Positions 9,893-21,028 of a stretch of DNA of 64,000 nt are shown here, in pieces. Below the pieces are notes generated by a model, which did not search any database, was not told where the DNA came from, and saw nothing but the letters and a program-made list of their open reading frames with translations. The stretch is taken from the NCBI GenBank assembly GCA_963921425.1, contig OY992834.1, forward strand, positions 28,210,669-28,274,668, in the 5' to 3' direction. Position numbers and translations under genes: made by a program. This DNA is from Dryas octopetala. Taxonomy: Eukaryota; Streptophyta; Magnoliopsida; Rosales; Rosaceae. Each line of letters begins with the position of its first letter. Position 1 is the stretch's first letter.

Positions 9893-12603
9893 GGTTCAAG
9901 TATATTTACATTCATTAATTATAGGTCTATTTTAAGTTGGTCCACGAATTATAAAACATTTTAAATTTTTTCATTAACTATAGGATTCATTTCAAGTTAG
10001 TCCACGAATTATAAAACATTTCAAATTTTCTCATTAACTATAGAGTTCATTTCAAGTTAATCCACGAACTAACAAAAAATATACAGAATGGTTGACAAAA
10101 AAACTGAACCGAACCAAATTGAATTATTTATATATTTTATATTATATAAAAGTTATATATATTGAATAAAAAAGATGTAAGCTAGGTGTGTTTTGCACAT
10201 GTTAGGGTTCAAACTCATGACCTTGTGAGGAGAGTCAAAATATGAATTTCCACTACACCAGTTATGAAATTCAAGTACATGCAATATATTTATAAGCATA
10301 TTGATACTTGAAATATAATAATTTATAAAATTAAATATATTTTATATATCATTCCTTCTTTTTAAGATATTATTTTAGGTCTTTATTTAAATATTATCAT
10401 TGCAAAAAATCTAAAAATCTAAAAATTTTACTAATTTATATTTTATATAATTTATAGTTTCTATATTGTAAACATATTACTAAAAGTCCAAAACTATAAT
10501 TTATAATTTATATACTAAAATTATTAGAGTATAGGGTTAATTTTTAAGGTATAAGGTTTCAGACTTTATGGTTTAGTGTATAAGGTTATGATGTAAATTC
10601 CAATTATAATTTTATAAATTATTATATTTCAAGTATCAGTATGCCTATAAATATATTGCATGTACTTAAATATCATAAGTGACTAAATGGTGTAGTGGAA
10701 ATTTACACTTTTACTCTTCTCAAGTGGTCATGGGTTCGAACATAGCATGTTTCAAAAACACCTTATATCTTTTTTATTCAAAATATATAACTCTTATATA
10801 ATAAATAAAAAAAATATATATATATAAATAATCCAATTCGGTTCGATTTTTTTGTTTTGTCTACCATTTTGTATGTTTTTTGTTAGTTCGTGGGCCAACT
10901 TGAAATGAACCTTATAGTTAATGAGGAAATTTAAAATATTTTATAGTTCGTGCACCAACTTGAAATGAACCCTATAGTTAATGGAGAAATTTGAAATATT
11001 TTATAGTTCGTAAACAAATTTGAAATGGACCCTCACTACTACAAAAATGTCAATATATATCAGTCGTGGACTGATATCTAATGGGGTACTCGTCTGATAT
11101 AGCGCGTCGTGATATCTAATGTTCACATTTTAGATATCAGTTTTAAACTGATATGTAAATAATTTTATATATCATTTTTGTTTTTCAATCTGATGTCCTA
11201 AATACAAAATGGATATCCAATTTGATATTATTACTGATATCTATAAAATCCGAGTATTAATATTTCTAGTCAATAGATATCGAATTTGATACTAATACTG
11301 ACATATAACCTGGTATCAATATCAGATTTGAGATATAATATGATATAAAATTATGGTATCAATATCAGGTCTGTGATAAAATCTGATATATAATCTTTAT
11401 ATCAATATCAGGCATAGAATAGACCCTGATATCTAACATCGTTTATATATCAGGTCTAAAAAAGAATTTGATATCAAAACGTTATAAAATATCAGTTTTT
11501 AGTCAAAAATTGATATCGTTTAGTATATCAAAAGATAATTGGAATATAGCTTGCTATATTAGTTTTTTTTTCACCTCAAAAAAGAATATCAATACATAAA
11601 TTTGAGTCTGTACATAAATATGGCCAGAAATTTGTGCAACCATAAAATCTTTCATTCTCATTCCATATATTCCACTAATCACCAATAACAATATTCAAAG
11701 CTGCTTACAAATATCCAACAAGATAACCAACAAAATAACCATATATTTTTTGTTTTGTAGAGGTCTAAACATACCACCAGCCTAATAACTAAGATAATAT
11801 TGTCTAAACCTGCTTGTGAAACCTTTACAAAACCAAAACAAGTTGTAATTAATGTACCAACGCTGCCCACATGTACAAAATAGCATGACAGCACCTAGGC
11901 TAATTAATCAATAAATCAGCACTATGTCTAGCTAGCTGGTTCTAATTCATTTCTGCCATCCTTTACAAAATATTCATGGCAGCATGTATTCTAATTAAAA
12001 GCACCAAATCTTCAATCTTCTTTCATGCTTTGCAAAAACTGAGCATGCATGACAGTTTTCTTCTATCCACAAAAGAGGAAAAACGTACACCACCTACCAA
12101 TTAACTTGTCGGTCTAAAGGTAATTGTTCAGAAAATCTCGATCCCCATTCCACCCGCACCTCATCTATTTGATCTTATATGTATCCACTTCGCTTGGTCT
12201 TCATATTGGACCACTGAAAACATCAAAGGAACATATATTCTTAAATTTAATCACAAATTCAGAAACATACCAAAATTGAACAACAGCATGAAAATGATCG
12301 AAGTAAATAATTAAGGTTAGCAATTCCTTATGTGTAAAAAGGGCTGCTGATTATGTCTTCTATTACGAACAAAGTAAACCTGAAAAATGAAATGCACAAT
12401 TTATAATTTGCTAAAACCCAAGTACAAAATCAGTGAACCCAAAACCGAACAAGCAACAAACCCCACCCACAAAATCAGTGGAACCCAAATCCACCACAAC
12501 ACTGCAGACAAACATAAAATGAGAAACCGTAAAGCTTAAATTACATGCTTAATTATCCACCAATAACAAGTAGAGATACTGAAGTCAAATATTTGTATTG
12601 AGG

Positions 12604-12680
12604 AAACTAACTTTTCATTATCTTTAGCACATTTGTCCTTTCCTTCATCATCTTTGCTAATACCCTTATCAGCAGGAGCC
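12604..12680 (-). pseudogene. Exon-like fragment carried by CACTA element 1
   Basis: On the minus strand, after a CCCTTTAG acceptor, an open stretch encodes a charged peptide reading roughly APADKGISKDDEGKDK. I do not recognise its parent gene. It is listed because the acceptor context and open frame suggest a captured exon, as for the clearer fragment at 14856-14912. Confidence 0.3.
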
Positions 12681-14003
12681 TAAAGGGATTATATTAGAAT
12701 TAGATACTGAAAGCACATAAGCAATAATTAAAAAAGCTTTTCGAAGAAGTAAAGTTCAAATTAGCACATTGACTTGGCTTACATCATTTTCTTTGAAGAA
12801 AATCAGAAAATCATAACTTAAATTAGAAGTTTAAAACATTTTAATCTTCCTGTTGTTAAAAAAAAAAATTTAATATTAAATTAGATATAAATGAAAACAA
12901 TACAAACATATATATATTATACAAATGACACCATTATGTACAGACAAAATATAAATTGGACATGCCACCCTTACACTTCCATAACCTCTTTGGACAGTAG
13001 ACAAAAGCTCACCTTCATTTATAAATACCATGAAAGTCCAAGTGTCTTACTTAGTTACGTACAATTTTATCACTGCTTTACTTTCTAAAGAAGTCATATA
13101 TTTACAAACTTATTTTTCAATTCCAGTCATGCAGGTTAATCTTCCTATCATGTGTTAGTGACAAGATTATTAGAACAATCTAGTAAATCTACTGCTAACT
13201 AAAACAGTTATGTCAATAAATCTACTGCTAACTGAGAGCACAGGAAATCAAACAGACTAGAAAGATATGTCAATATATCTACTGCTAACTGAGAGCATTG
13301 GAAATCAATCAGACTAGAAAGATGCAAGACAGAGGGATAGAGAGAAACCGCTCCTAATTAAGCTGCATCTTGTGGAAAAAACATGAACGTACTCTTCTAT
13401 CTTTGTCTCTACTAAGCCATCCACAAATGAATATCATATATAAGGTAGTTTATATTCATTGTATTATATACAAATATATCCCTACAAACTAATGTTAAGG
13501 TAAGGAACTTTAATGGTACACTTATATTCTAAGTCCTGCTGCAATGAGTTTCTGACTTTCTTGTATATAGGACGAATTTTAATATGCCTACTCATCAAAT
13601 AATTGGATCTGCAACCAAATTAGGTGTGATTGCAAATAAAGATAAATTAAGATATTAATATATTAATCATCAATTTATTGTGATTGCAATAAGATATATA
13701 TTGTTCTAATGATAAGTTGTAACAATATAATCATGGAACAATGCTATAAGTTACAAAAGCTGGAAAACATCTCTAACTAGGTTCCCCTTAGGAAAACTTC
13801 CTTTCAATTTAGCTTAAGCCAAAAGAAATACAAGCAGTCAAAGTAACAATAATCTTTCTTGAATAGAACGTACTGGGAACAAACTTAAAATGAGATGTTT
13901 GTAAGATGACAAAGATGGTATATAGTATTAGAAACTAACAATCAAATATGGACTGGTATTGGAAACAAATATCATAAATGATAGGTAAGACTATATATCA
14001 AAA

Positions 14004-14204
14004 TCAATGCAGATGTAGTGATAAAAGAGTATTATCACCTCTCATCCATGGATTTTGTTTCTCTGCCTTTGGTGGATCTGCTGTTAGCTGCCTTTTGTCA
14101 AATCTGGTCCATTCAAAATATCCAGTAAGTACATGGGGCATCAGTTGCCTCTCCACACGAAGTACATGATGACCATGGTTTCTCCTAGAAGAATGATACA
14201 CCAC
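14004..14204 (-). pseudogene. Open exon-like fragment in CACTA element 1, unknown parent
   Basis: A 66-codon minus-strand frame containing VERQLMPHVLTGYFEWTRFD and PPKAEKQNPWMRGDN. The composition looks protein-like and not low-complexity, but I do not recognise the family. It lies on the same strand as the acyl-CoA synthetase pieces about 0.7 kb away and could be another exon of a captured gene. Confidence 0.3.
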
Positions 14205-14611
14205 AATAATTAGAACAGTAACTACACTAGAAAATAATTAAAGGTATATATTTTTTTTTAGAGAAATTAAACATATAATTAACAAATGGGATTGCAAGAT
14301 GTGAAATACCTAGAAAGTATTGGACCAGAAACAGATCATGTAACCTCCCCACTTTGCTATGCTACATCAGACCTAATAACATTTAAAGAAAATATCAAAG
14401 TTTAGGCCACTATAATTAAGCAACAATAAACTAACAATAACGGCAACCATAACTGCAACCACAACCAAGCTCAAAACAACCATAACATAAATAATTACAA
14501 GTCATTGTTTTCACCTTTTAGTCGTTGAGGAGTCCTAGAATCGGGATTCAATAGCTGCAGGTTGAGATATTCATATTTCTCACTTCTTTCACTTTCAACC
14601 AATGTGTACGT

Positions 14612-14612
14612 C

Positions 14613-14678
<66 letters not shown>
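14612..14678. repeat. (GT)n(GA)n microsatellite
   Basis: A compound dinucleotide run of about 10 GT followed by about 22 GA units. It interrupts the captured acyl-CoA synthetase exon. Confidence 0.95.
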
Positions 14679-14680
<2 letters not shown>

Positions 14681-14912
14681 TCTGAAAGCACACAAAACAA
14701 ACCGTGAGCATTGCAAGCCTGCACAAAATTTAAACAAGTTGTTCATCACATTCTTGATCATATACTGATTATATCTAAAAGTATCACAGTAATGAAAACA
14801 GAAAAGAAAAATTAACAAACGCAAAATGAGATTGAAAAGAATGACCAAACAATACCTCCATTTCCAATATCCATTGAGGGCAATTTGAACCATAAATTCC
14901 AATCCCAGAGCC
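14677..14912 (-). pseudogene. Captured long-chain acyl-CoA synthetase exons
   Basis: The first exon (14912-14856, 57 bases, AG acceptor and GT donor in place) encodes GSGIGIYGSNCPQWILEME. A second exon begins at 14718 after TTTTGTGCAG and encodes ACNAHGLFCV before running into a (GA/GT)n microsatellite at 14678. Together they match the plant LACS block in the N-terminal part of the AMP-binding domain (consensus near GIYGxNCPEWxxxMEACNAHGLxCVPLYDTL). The parent enzyme activates long-chain fatty acids with CoA. Here only this small part is seen and the microsatellite breaks it, so it is a captured fragment, not a working gene. Whether a spliced chimeric transcript is made is unknown. Confidence 0.75.
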
Positions 14913-15040
14913 CTATTACAAGATTATCAACAAAGCCATACAGAGAAATTAATACACCAGTCTCAGTTAACCAAACAGAGGAACAATAATAAACATAACC
15001 TCTCCTTTAGCAACTAAAAATTAAAATAAAAAAGGTTGGG

Positions 15041-15150
15041 GACTTACTCTGATGGGTTGGGTGAGGTCAGGGAGTTGGAACCGAAGCTCGAATGTTGGGT
15101 GGGCTTCCTTGTCAAGCTTAAGCTCTTTGGGAAGCATGGCCATATTGTTG
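15041..15150 (-). pseudogene. First-exon-like fragment in CACTA element 1
   Basis: On the minus strand an ATGGCCATGCTTCCC start opens a frame encoding MAMLPKELKLDKEA and about 18 more residues, ending in an AGA/GTAAGT splice donor near 15048. I do not recognise the family. The donor and the open frame suggest a captured exon. It lies upstream, in the same direction, of the acyl-CoA synthetase exons and could be spliced to them. Confidence 0.35.
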
Positions 15151-15309
15151 TACACGTCCCCAAAAACAAAACCCAAACAAAATCTTTGAAATCGAAACCA
15201 TATATAACATCAAAACCTAAACAAATCGAAGCCCTAACCTGATTCGAGGGAGCTGAGTATTCTTGTATGGCTTAGTGGCTTTTGTGATGACTGATGAGGA
15301 GATTTCAGA

Positions 15310-15720
15310 GGCGACCTAAGCTAACAGGCGAAAGTGAGAGGGACCTAATCGAAGCACTAACTTGATTCGAATCGCTGCCAAGTGAAGACCATGGATTGAC
15401 CAGATCGACGAGAGGAACCCATTGCGGCCGGATTTGGGTCGCAATGCCGCCAGGATTAGGAGATCGTCAGAGAAGACCATCGAGTCTGTGTGGCTCGATT
15501 CGAGTTTCTGGCTTGGTTTCAAGGCGAGTGAAGTACAAGGAAAGAGAGACGAGAAGGAAAGGAAGAGACTGGTGGTCATCTCGCCAGTCACACTTGCCAG
15601 ACAGAGAGAACCCGATCAGAGATAGATCGAGTTCGCAGGAGAGAGAGAGAGAGAGTGTGTGTGTGTGTGTTATGGGTCTGGGTTTGTGTTTGATCGAGCT
15701 TTGTGAGTGAGGGTTAGTGA
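15310..15720 (-). pseudogene. Captured GC-rich 5' gene region in CACTA element 1
   Basis: GC-rich block with CT repeats, resembling a plant 5' UTR and first exon read on the minus strand. Its bases 15410-15570 are similar to 36129-36390 inside the Pack-MULE (shared pieces include GCCAGRATT...AGATCG and GGCTCGATYC...CGAGTGRAGT). Two different transposons therefore seem to hold pieces of the same or related host sequence. No intact domain is recognised. Confidence 0.4.
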
Positions 15721-16285
15721 ATTAATTTGTGCAAGTGTTGGGAGTAGGACAAAAAAAATTTTAAGTGGTAAAAAGATATTACATATCAGGTGTGCTCGGT
15801 GGTAGGAAAAAAAAATTATAAGCGGTAGTGTTAAGATATCAGTTGGCAGTTTACATTGATATCTTTACAAAATTTTTATAAAAAGGGAAAACATTATATA
15901 TCAGGTTAAAAAATCTGATGATTTCTAATAGAGTTTAGAAATCAGCCAAAAAATTATCTGATATTATAATTTTTACAATATCAGTCGATTTCAAATCTGA
16001 TATAAATTAGGTGATATCTATTGACAATTTTGTTGTAGTGCCTATAGTTGGTGAATATAAATGTACTTAAGCCTAAAATGAATTTGTGTCAATAATATCA
16101 AGATTCAGCACTTCTAATTGATGGAAGAAATTAATGGCTTCAGTTTTAGGTTCATGACATCATTTAGAGCTCGAAGAAATTAACTAAAGTGTTAGCTAAT
16201 TGTTGGGTCTTTTAAGATAACTTTATTTCCAAATTAACAAATTAATCATAACAAGACAAATATACATTTTAGATATATATAAAAT

Positions 16286-16885
16286 TTTCCTCTACATATA
16301 TGAGAAAATTACAGATTTAGTCTACTTATTAGATAGTTTAATTTTGGTCCATGATCTTTTTTAAATTCTGTTTTGGTCTACTAACTTTTTCCACTTGTTC
16401 AATAAAAATTCAGATTTGGACATGCTTTTTACCCTATTAAATCTTACTCAAATTCAACAAATATATATTTGTTTTAAAGCTCTGCATCTCCTTTTTACAA
16501 CTATCTATAGATTATTCAAATCGAAGTTCTAAAACTCAAGATAATTAACTCCAAAATAGAGTACCAAAAACAGCCAATTTTTCTAAAAAAAATTTCAGAT
16601 TTTTCAAACTTCACCCAACTTCAATTCTCTTCAATTATAATACTCCAAATTGGTTCATATGAAAATGATGAAATACAACTTATACTTCAATTATAATTGA
16701 AGAAAACACAATCCAGAAGATTTAAAATCTTAAACCTCAAAACAAAAATTTCGAACTAGACCTTTATTGAATAAGTGAAACAATTAGTGGACAAAAACAT
16801 AACTTAAAAAATATTGTGAACCAAAATTGAACTAGGTATAAAATAAGTGTACCAAATATGTAATTTCCTCATATATATATATATA
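16286..16885. mobile_element. Foldback MITE-like element of about 600 bp
   Basis: The left end (ATATATGAGAAAATTACAGA) and right end (opposite strand ATATATGAGGAAATTACATA) are inverted copies, and the similarity continues for more than 100 bases (TTTGGTYYACNACTTTTT...TTGTTCAATAAA blocks). AT microsatellite sequence flanks the right end. No coding capacity. No clear target duplication was seen beyond TA-rich flanks. Confidence 0.65.
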
Positions 16886-17370
16886 TATATATATCAAAAA
16901 TTAAGATTAAATACCAAATATTAATAGTTTTTCAGCAAAATAGCAATATACTAATCTTTTTAGTTTAGGTACTAACCTAAAGTAAGATATTTTGGATTAG
17001 GCTAAAAATTTGTACGAAACGTGAATTTTTTTACACCGAGCACTCGGCGTTTTATTTCATTAGTTTTTTTTTTTTGCTATATAGTTGTGACTGTTTGAAA
17101 TTCATAAAAATTCAAAGTTTATAAGAGTTTAATGTTTTTTATTTAGTTTGGGGGATGACGTCCTACAACTTGGAGACTAAACATTAAAATTTAAGCCTCA
17201 CAAATATTGAAAATTAAAACAACAAATCAGCTATATGGGGGAAATTTTGAGTATTTTTAAGGGGATGGATTTGGAGATTTTTTGCAAATATCTGAATGAG
17301 TACTAGGCGGGCATGGTATTGCAATCCCCATCCCCGAATCCGTCCTAAATTTTATATATATATACAAAGG
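16886..17370. other. AT-rich stretch without a gene
   Basis: No coding region. Towards 17310-17335 there is a GCAATCCCCATCCCCGAATCC block whose reverse complement resembles 17965-18010. They may be ends of one decayed element into which the MITE at 17371 inserted. Confidence 0.4.
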
Positions 17371-17755
17371 CTCATTTTATTAAGGTATACCTCAACTTAT
17401 TTATGTTGAGGTATGACATTGTTGGGGGCCCACACGAGTTGTTTTGTGTTGATCCGAACCGTTCGCAAGAATCATCTTCATTGATAGATCATCCTTGCAA
17501 AAAATTAGTCAAATCGAAAATTATTTGCCAATCTAACTTTGATAAAACAAATAGACGGTTTCATCGAAAATATTTGGTTCGTCCATTTATTTAATCAAAG
17601 TTAGATGGGCAAATGATTTCCGATTTGGCTAATTTTTTGCAGGGATGATCTATCAATGGAGATATAAAAAATGAACGGTTCAGATTGACACAAAACGACT
17701 CGTGTAGGCTCCAATAAGGTATACCTCAACATAAATAAGTTGAGGTATACCTCAA
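17371..17755. mobile_element. MITE (family A), copy 1
   Basis: About 385 bases. Each end carries its own short hairpin, ATACCTCAAC ... GTTGAGGTAT with an 8-base loop, followed inside by a CCACACGAG/TTTTGTGT block and the palindromic core (GATCATCCTTGCAAAAAATTAG ... mirrored). The right end reads CTCAATAGAAGGAG and matches the copy at 60368-60757 over the whole length. No coding capacity. Confidence 0.8.
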
Positions 17756-18690
17756 TAGAAGGAGACTGTATATATATACATATATATATATGATTGTTTT
17801 ATTTTTATAAGATTATTAATATCAAAATATATATTCTCGAATTATGGATGTAGGAACTATTGGGATTTATGAATAAGTTTTGGACAATCTTTTTGGTCAA
17901 ATATGATATATACCTTTAAAGTAAAATTTATTTGTTAAAACATTTATAAAAATAATAAAATTTATTTATCAATTGGGGGATTTGGGATGGGGATGGGATG
18001 GAGATTCCATGCCATTCCCCGTGGATATGGGTAAGGGGACAAAAACAAATTTGGTTATGGGTATGGATATGCATACCCATTGCCATTCCTTTTGGGCTTG
18101 CTGATGGGTGGATTGGAGGTTGGAGGGTGCTGTGTGTGTACGTAGAGAGCAACATGTGGTGGTACATGGACTGGCCAATCTTAGCCTCTCTGTTACTCTG
18201 GGCTGTAATACTTCCCATGGTAATTTGGGTCTTATTTTGGATGATCAGTGTAGGATCTCTTGGGCTCAGGCTAGCTGTTGCTTAGTTATGTTTATGTGGT
18301 TTGGGGTTTGGCCTCAAGAAAACCAAAAAAGAAAAAAGGGTGTTGTGTTGACAGTTTGACACCATCAGAACGGCCAATGATGTCATAATGGCATCATTCA
18401 TCCGTGCTGAAAATAGGGTTGAAAGAAGGAAACTGGGCTCATCATCACAATGTTATCTTCTTGCCTTAGTGGGTCGGTGTTGGTGAAGTGACGCACTAAT
18501 TATTTATCGTCCACTTTTATTCTAATTTAAACTTTGATTCAACGTCAAAATTTAATTAAACTCACGCACATTGCTTGAATTTTCTGAACAGAAAATATGG
18601 TACCAAAATTAAAAAACTTGATGTTGTATATATGAAGCCATGAGTTTTGTTTTGTCCTTGGCCCGCATGATCTCTGCCACTCAGTTTGTC
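17756..18690. other. Intergenic region upstream of the lipid transfer protein gene
   Basis: AT-rich, with a GGGATGGGGATGGGATGGAG block at about 17980 and a few overlapping short frames on both strands (about 17930-18360) that look accidental. The last 200 bases probably hold the promoter of the lipid transfer protein gene. Confidence 0.45.
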
Positions 18691-18699
18691 GCCCCACTC

Positions 18700-18707
18700 T
18701 ATATATT
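18700..18707 (+). promoter_or_regulatory. Probable TATA box of the lipid transfer protein gene
   Basis: TATATATT after CCCCACTC, about 170-230 bases before the candidate start codons. A five-codon upstream frame (ATGGTGAGTTGGTGA, 18799-18813) lies in the leader. Its AATG/GTGAGT could equally be a splice donor of a leader intron. Confidence 0.45.
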
Positions 18708-18868
18708 ATCGAAGCTACTAGTCATCATAACCTCAAGTGCACAATAATGTAATAAATAAAAGAAGCTTCAAAAGTAGCCTCTGCGTTGGCATATATCAAT
18801 GGTGAGTTGGTGATTCTAATCATAAAGCAAGTGACTACTATATATATAGCAAAGCAAAGGGGATATAT

Positions 18869-20183
18869 ATGAAGCCATCGGCCACCCCCACCAGCAGTCT
18901 AGAGTCTATTTGGATGTTGGTTCTGAAAATGGCATTGGGGTTGAAAGTCATCCTAGTGGTAGTAGTGGTAGTGGCGTCAATATCAATTGAGAATGCATTG
19001 GCAGATTCGGCAAAAGAAAAAGACAGGGACGAATGCACGCAGCAGTTGGTAGGGATGGCGACATGTCTGCCATACGTTGGGGGTGAAGCCAAGGCTCCAA
19101 CACCCGATTGTTGCAGTGGTCTCAAACAAGTCCTCAACAACAATAAGAAGTGCCTCTGCGTTATCATTCAAGATCGCAATGATCCACAACTGGGTCTGCA
19201 GATGAATGTAACACTTGCTTTGGGCCTCCCTTCTGTTTGCCACGCCCCTGCTAATGTCTCAAAGTGTCCCGGTACATATTCTATGCTTCCTACTTAAATC
19301 AACTGACATTATTAATTGATCAATCTCTGACTGAATTTTGTTTCTGTTCTTTTAATGATGGGCTGAATTTGGATGGATACAGAGCTTCTACACTTGGATC
19401 CTAAATCGCCAGAAGCTCAAGTTTTCTATCAATTGGAAAATAACTCTTCTCAAACTGCCAATAGTCCTGCTCCTAGTCCTTCTGCTGGTACTGTCACCTA
19501 CACTAGTCATTTAATATTTTCACATTACAAAAAGATTTAAGAATCATGAGGTTGAGAGTATAATTTGTTAATTAATTAGACTGTTTAATTTGTTTCCTTT
19601 TTCCCTAAATGAAAAAAAAAACATTTTTTTTTTTTTTCACAAACAAGTTTATGTGGTTAGAGTGCTTTTTCAATTAGGTCCCTAGAATTTTAGTTTTTCA
19701 AACAAGTCCTTATAGTTAAAACTTTCTTTATAATTAAGGAAATAGTAAAAAATCCTTTATTTGGTAAACGGAAATGTTATGCTTTAAGCCAGTTTCTAAT
19801 GCATAGATAATTGACTTAATGCATAAATAATTGATTTAAAACATAAAAAATGACCGATTTATTTAATTTTTTCTTAACTGTAATCGAAACTTATGATGGC
19901 TTAATTGAAAAATTAAACTATTATGATATAACTGAAAATGTTACCGAAATTATAAGAATCAAATCGGTCATTTTTCATAAAATTAAATATATCTTCTTCA
20001 CAATTTTGGGTGCTTTTCTTTGCTAAACCAGGGGGTCCGGCGAGTGTGGGGTCAAGTAGTTCTAGCAGCAGGACTGCTCAAGGGAATGGCGGTCTGTTGC
20101 AGTGGAAAAAGATGGTTCTCGTTGGAGACTGGTCTTGGTGCTTCACCTTGATGTTATATGGCTTTGTTCTTATGTTCATATAG
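18869..20183 (+). CDS. GPI-anchored non-specific lipid transfer protein (LTPG type)
   Basis: Three exons: 18869 (or 18929)-19271, 19383-19487, 20032-20183, with GT..AG introns of 111 and 544 bases; all joins keep frame. Product 219 residues from the first ATG, or 199 from Met21. A hydrophobic signal segment spans residues 22-37. The eight-cysteine lipid transfer motif follows: C56-X9-C66-X14-C81C82-X12-C95-X-C97-X26-C124-X8-C133. Exon 2 adds a Ser/Pro/Asn spacer, and exon 3 adds a Ser-rich stretch and a hydrophobic tail ending [11 protein letters not shown], as expected for GPI anchoring. Such proteins sit on the outer face of the plasma membrane and help export cuticle lipids. Met21 (18929) gives the more typical signal peptide. 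If intron 1 is retained, the protein stops 8 codons later without an anchor. A 3-exon layout is typical of LTPG genes. Confidence 0.93.
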
Positions 20184-20434
20184 ATGCTTGAAATGGACAC
20201 ATGTAATATTTTATTTAGAAATTTATATCTTCATAAGCTTGGTATAATAGTTCCCTTGCATGCCTTCATTTTAGGACTCTTGATTTTCATTTCAAGCAAA
20301 AGGAAAAATAAAACAAGACGCATGATTTTATTAGTTAGTTTACTCCCTATCTTTTGTCCAAGCTGTGGTTTATGTACTTTTGCAAATAACAATTTATGGA
20401 AAAAGTTTGAGCAAGAAAATAAAAAAGAAAAAAG

Positions 20435-20500
20435 AAATTAAAGTGTGAGTTTTGAGAGAATTGGATAATTTTCCATTTATCATAAACAATATATATAGAT
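20435..20500. repeat. Short copia LTR-end fragment
   Basis: GAGTTTTGAGAGAATTGGA and the following bases match the LTR start at 32285 (GTAAGTTTTGAGAGAATTAG...CAATTTTCCAT). It looks like a remnant of the same copia family, or chance similarity over about 40 bases. Confidence 0.35.
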
Positions 20501-20506
20501 ACAAGC

Positions 20507-20828
20507 AAGGAATAAAATTTCGGGTTTCGAGGAAATTTTGATGGAAATTTCGATGGAAATTTCGACGGAAATTTCGAAGATTTTTAAATTTCGACAAAAA
20601 TTCGACGGAAACGATGGAAATTATTATCAAAATACGGAAATTTTGAATGAAACTTCACAATATGTTTATTTAACATATTATCTACTACATTGATAAAAAA
20701 CATTGAAAAAAATCAAATTATATGGTAGGTTTCATGTGATATGTGATGAATATAATGCGCGCTGGAGGCAAATACTATGAAATAAAATTAGTATAATGAA
20801 TAAATAAAATTAATATATTATTTATACT
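20507..20828. mobile_element. MULE-like element, copy 2 (cut by assembly gap)
   Basis: Starts AAGGAATAAAATTTCG and follows the complete copy at 6577 closely, including the GGAAATTTCGACGG repeats and the AATGCGCGCTGGAGGC block, up to the N run. The right part is lost in the gap. It lies about 320 bases after the lipid transfer protein stop codon. Confidence 0.75.
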
Positions 20829-21028
20829 NNNNNNNNNNNNNNNNNNNNNNNNNNNNNNNNNNNNNNNNNNNNNNNNNNNNNNNNNNNNNNNNNNNNNNNN
20901 NNNNNNNNNNNNNNNNNNNNNNNNNNNNNNNNNNNNNNNNNNNNNNNNNNNNNNNNNNNNNNNNNNNNNNNNNNNNNNNNNNNNNNNNNNNNNNNNNNNN
21001 NNNNNNNNNNNNNNNNNNNNNNNNNNNN
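20829..21028. other. Assembly gap (200 N)
   Basis: Exactly 200 N, probably a placeholder of fixed size. The real distance is unknown; sequence on both sides is repetitive. Confidence 0.98.

Larger units (their letters stand above)
11034..16040. mobile_element. CACTA element 1 (5.0 kb, nonautonomous, carries gene pieces)
   Basis: The ends are CACTACTACAAAAATGTCAA at 11034 and, on the opposite strand, CACTACAACAAAATTGTCAA at 16040. The target duplication is CCT (11031-11033 and 16041-16043), the 3 bases expected for CACTA (En/Spm) elements. The insertion site falls exactly within a repeat unit of the surrounding foldback, so the empty site can be reconstructed. The first 500 and last 350 bases are full of ATATCAG/GATATC subterminal repeats, where the transposase would bind. 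No transposase is present. The centre has exon-like pieces on the minus strand, including acyl-CoA synthetase exons. The stretch 12720-13560 matches 28690-29480 of CACTA element 2 in inverted orientation, so the two belong to one family. Confidence 0.9.
9893..16074. mobile_element. Foldback (palindromic) element, interrupted by a CACTA element
   Basis: The left arm (about 9893-10330) and right arm (about 10610-11033 plus 16041-16074) are inverted copies, both carrying three near-repeats of a TATAGTTAATGAG/TTCATTTCAAGTTGGTCC block. The last part of the right arm is displaced: it resumes at 16041, right after the CACTA insertion. Without that insertion the element is about 1.2 kb. Inside each arm is a tRNA-promoter-like pair (TGGTGTAGTGG and GGTTCGAAC in the right arm). 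I see no clean target duplication (AAAATTA versus AAAATGA). No protein is encoded. Confidence 0.75.

Noticed and set aside
17928-18359. Overlapping Trp/Ile-rich and Pro/His-rich frames upstream of the lipid transfer protein gene
   Set aside because: They come from GGGATGGGGATGG-type sequence, overlap on both strands and show no family features.
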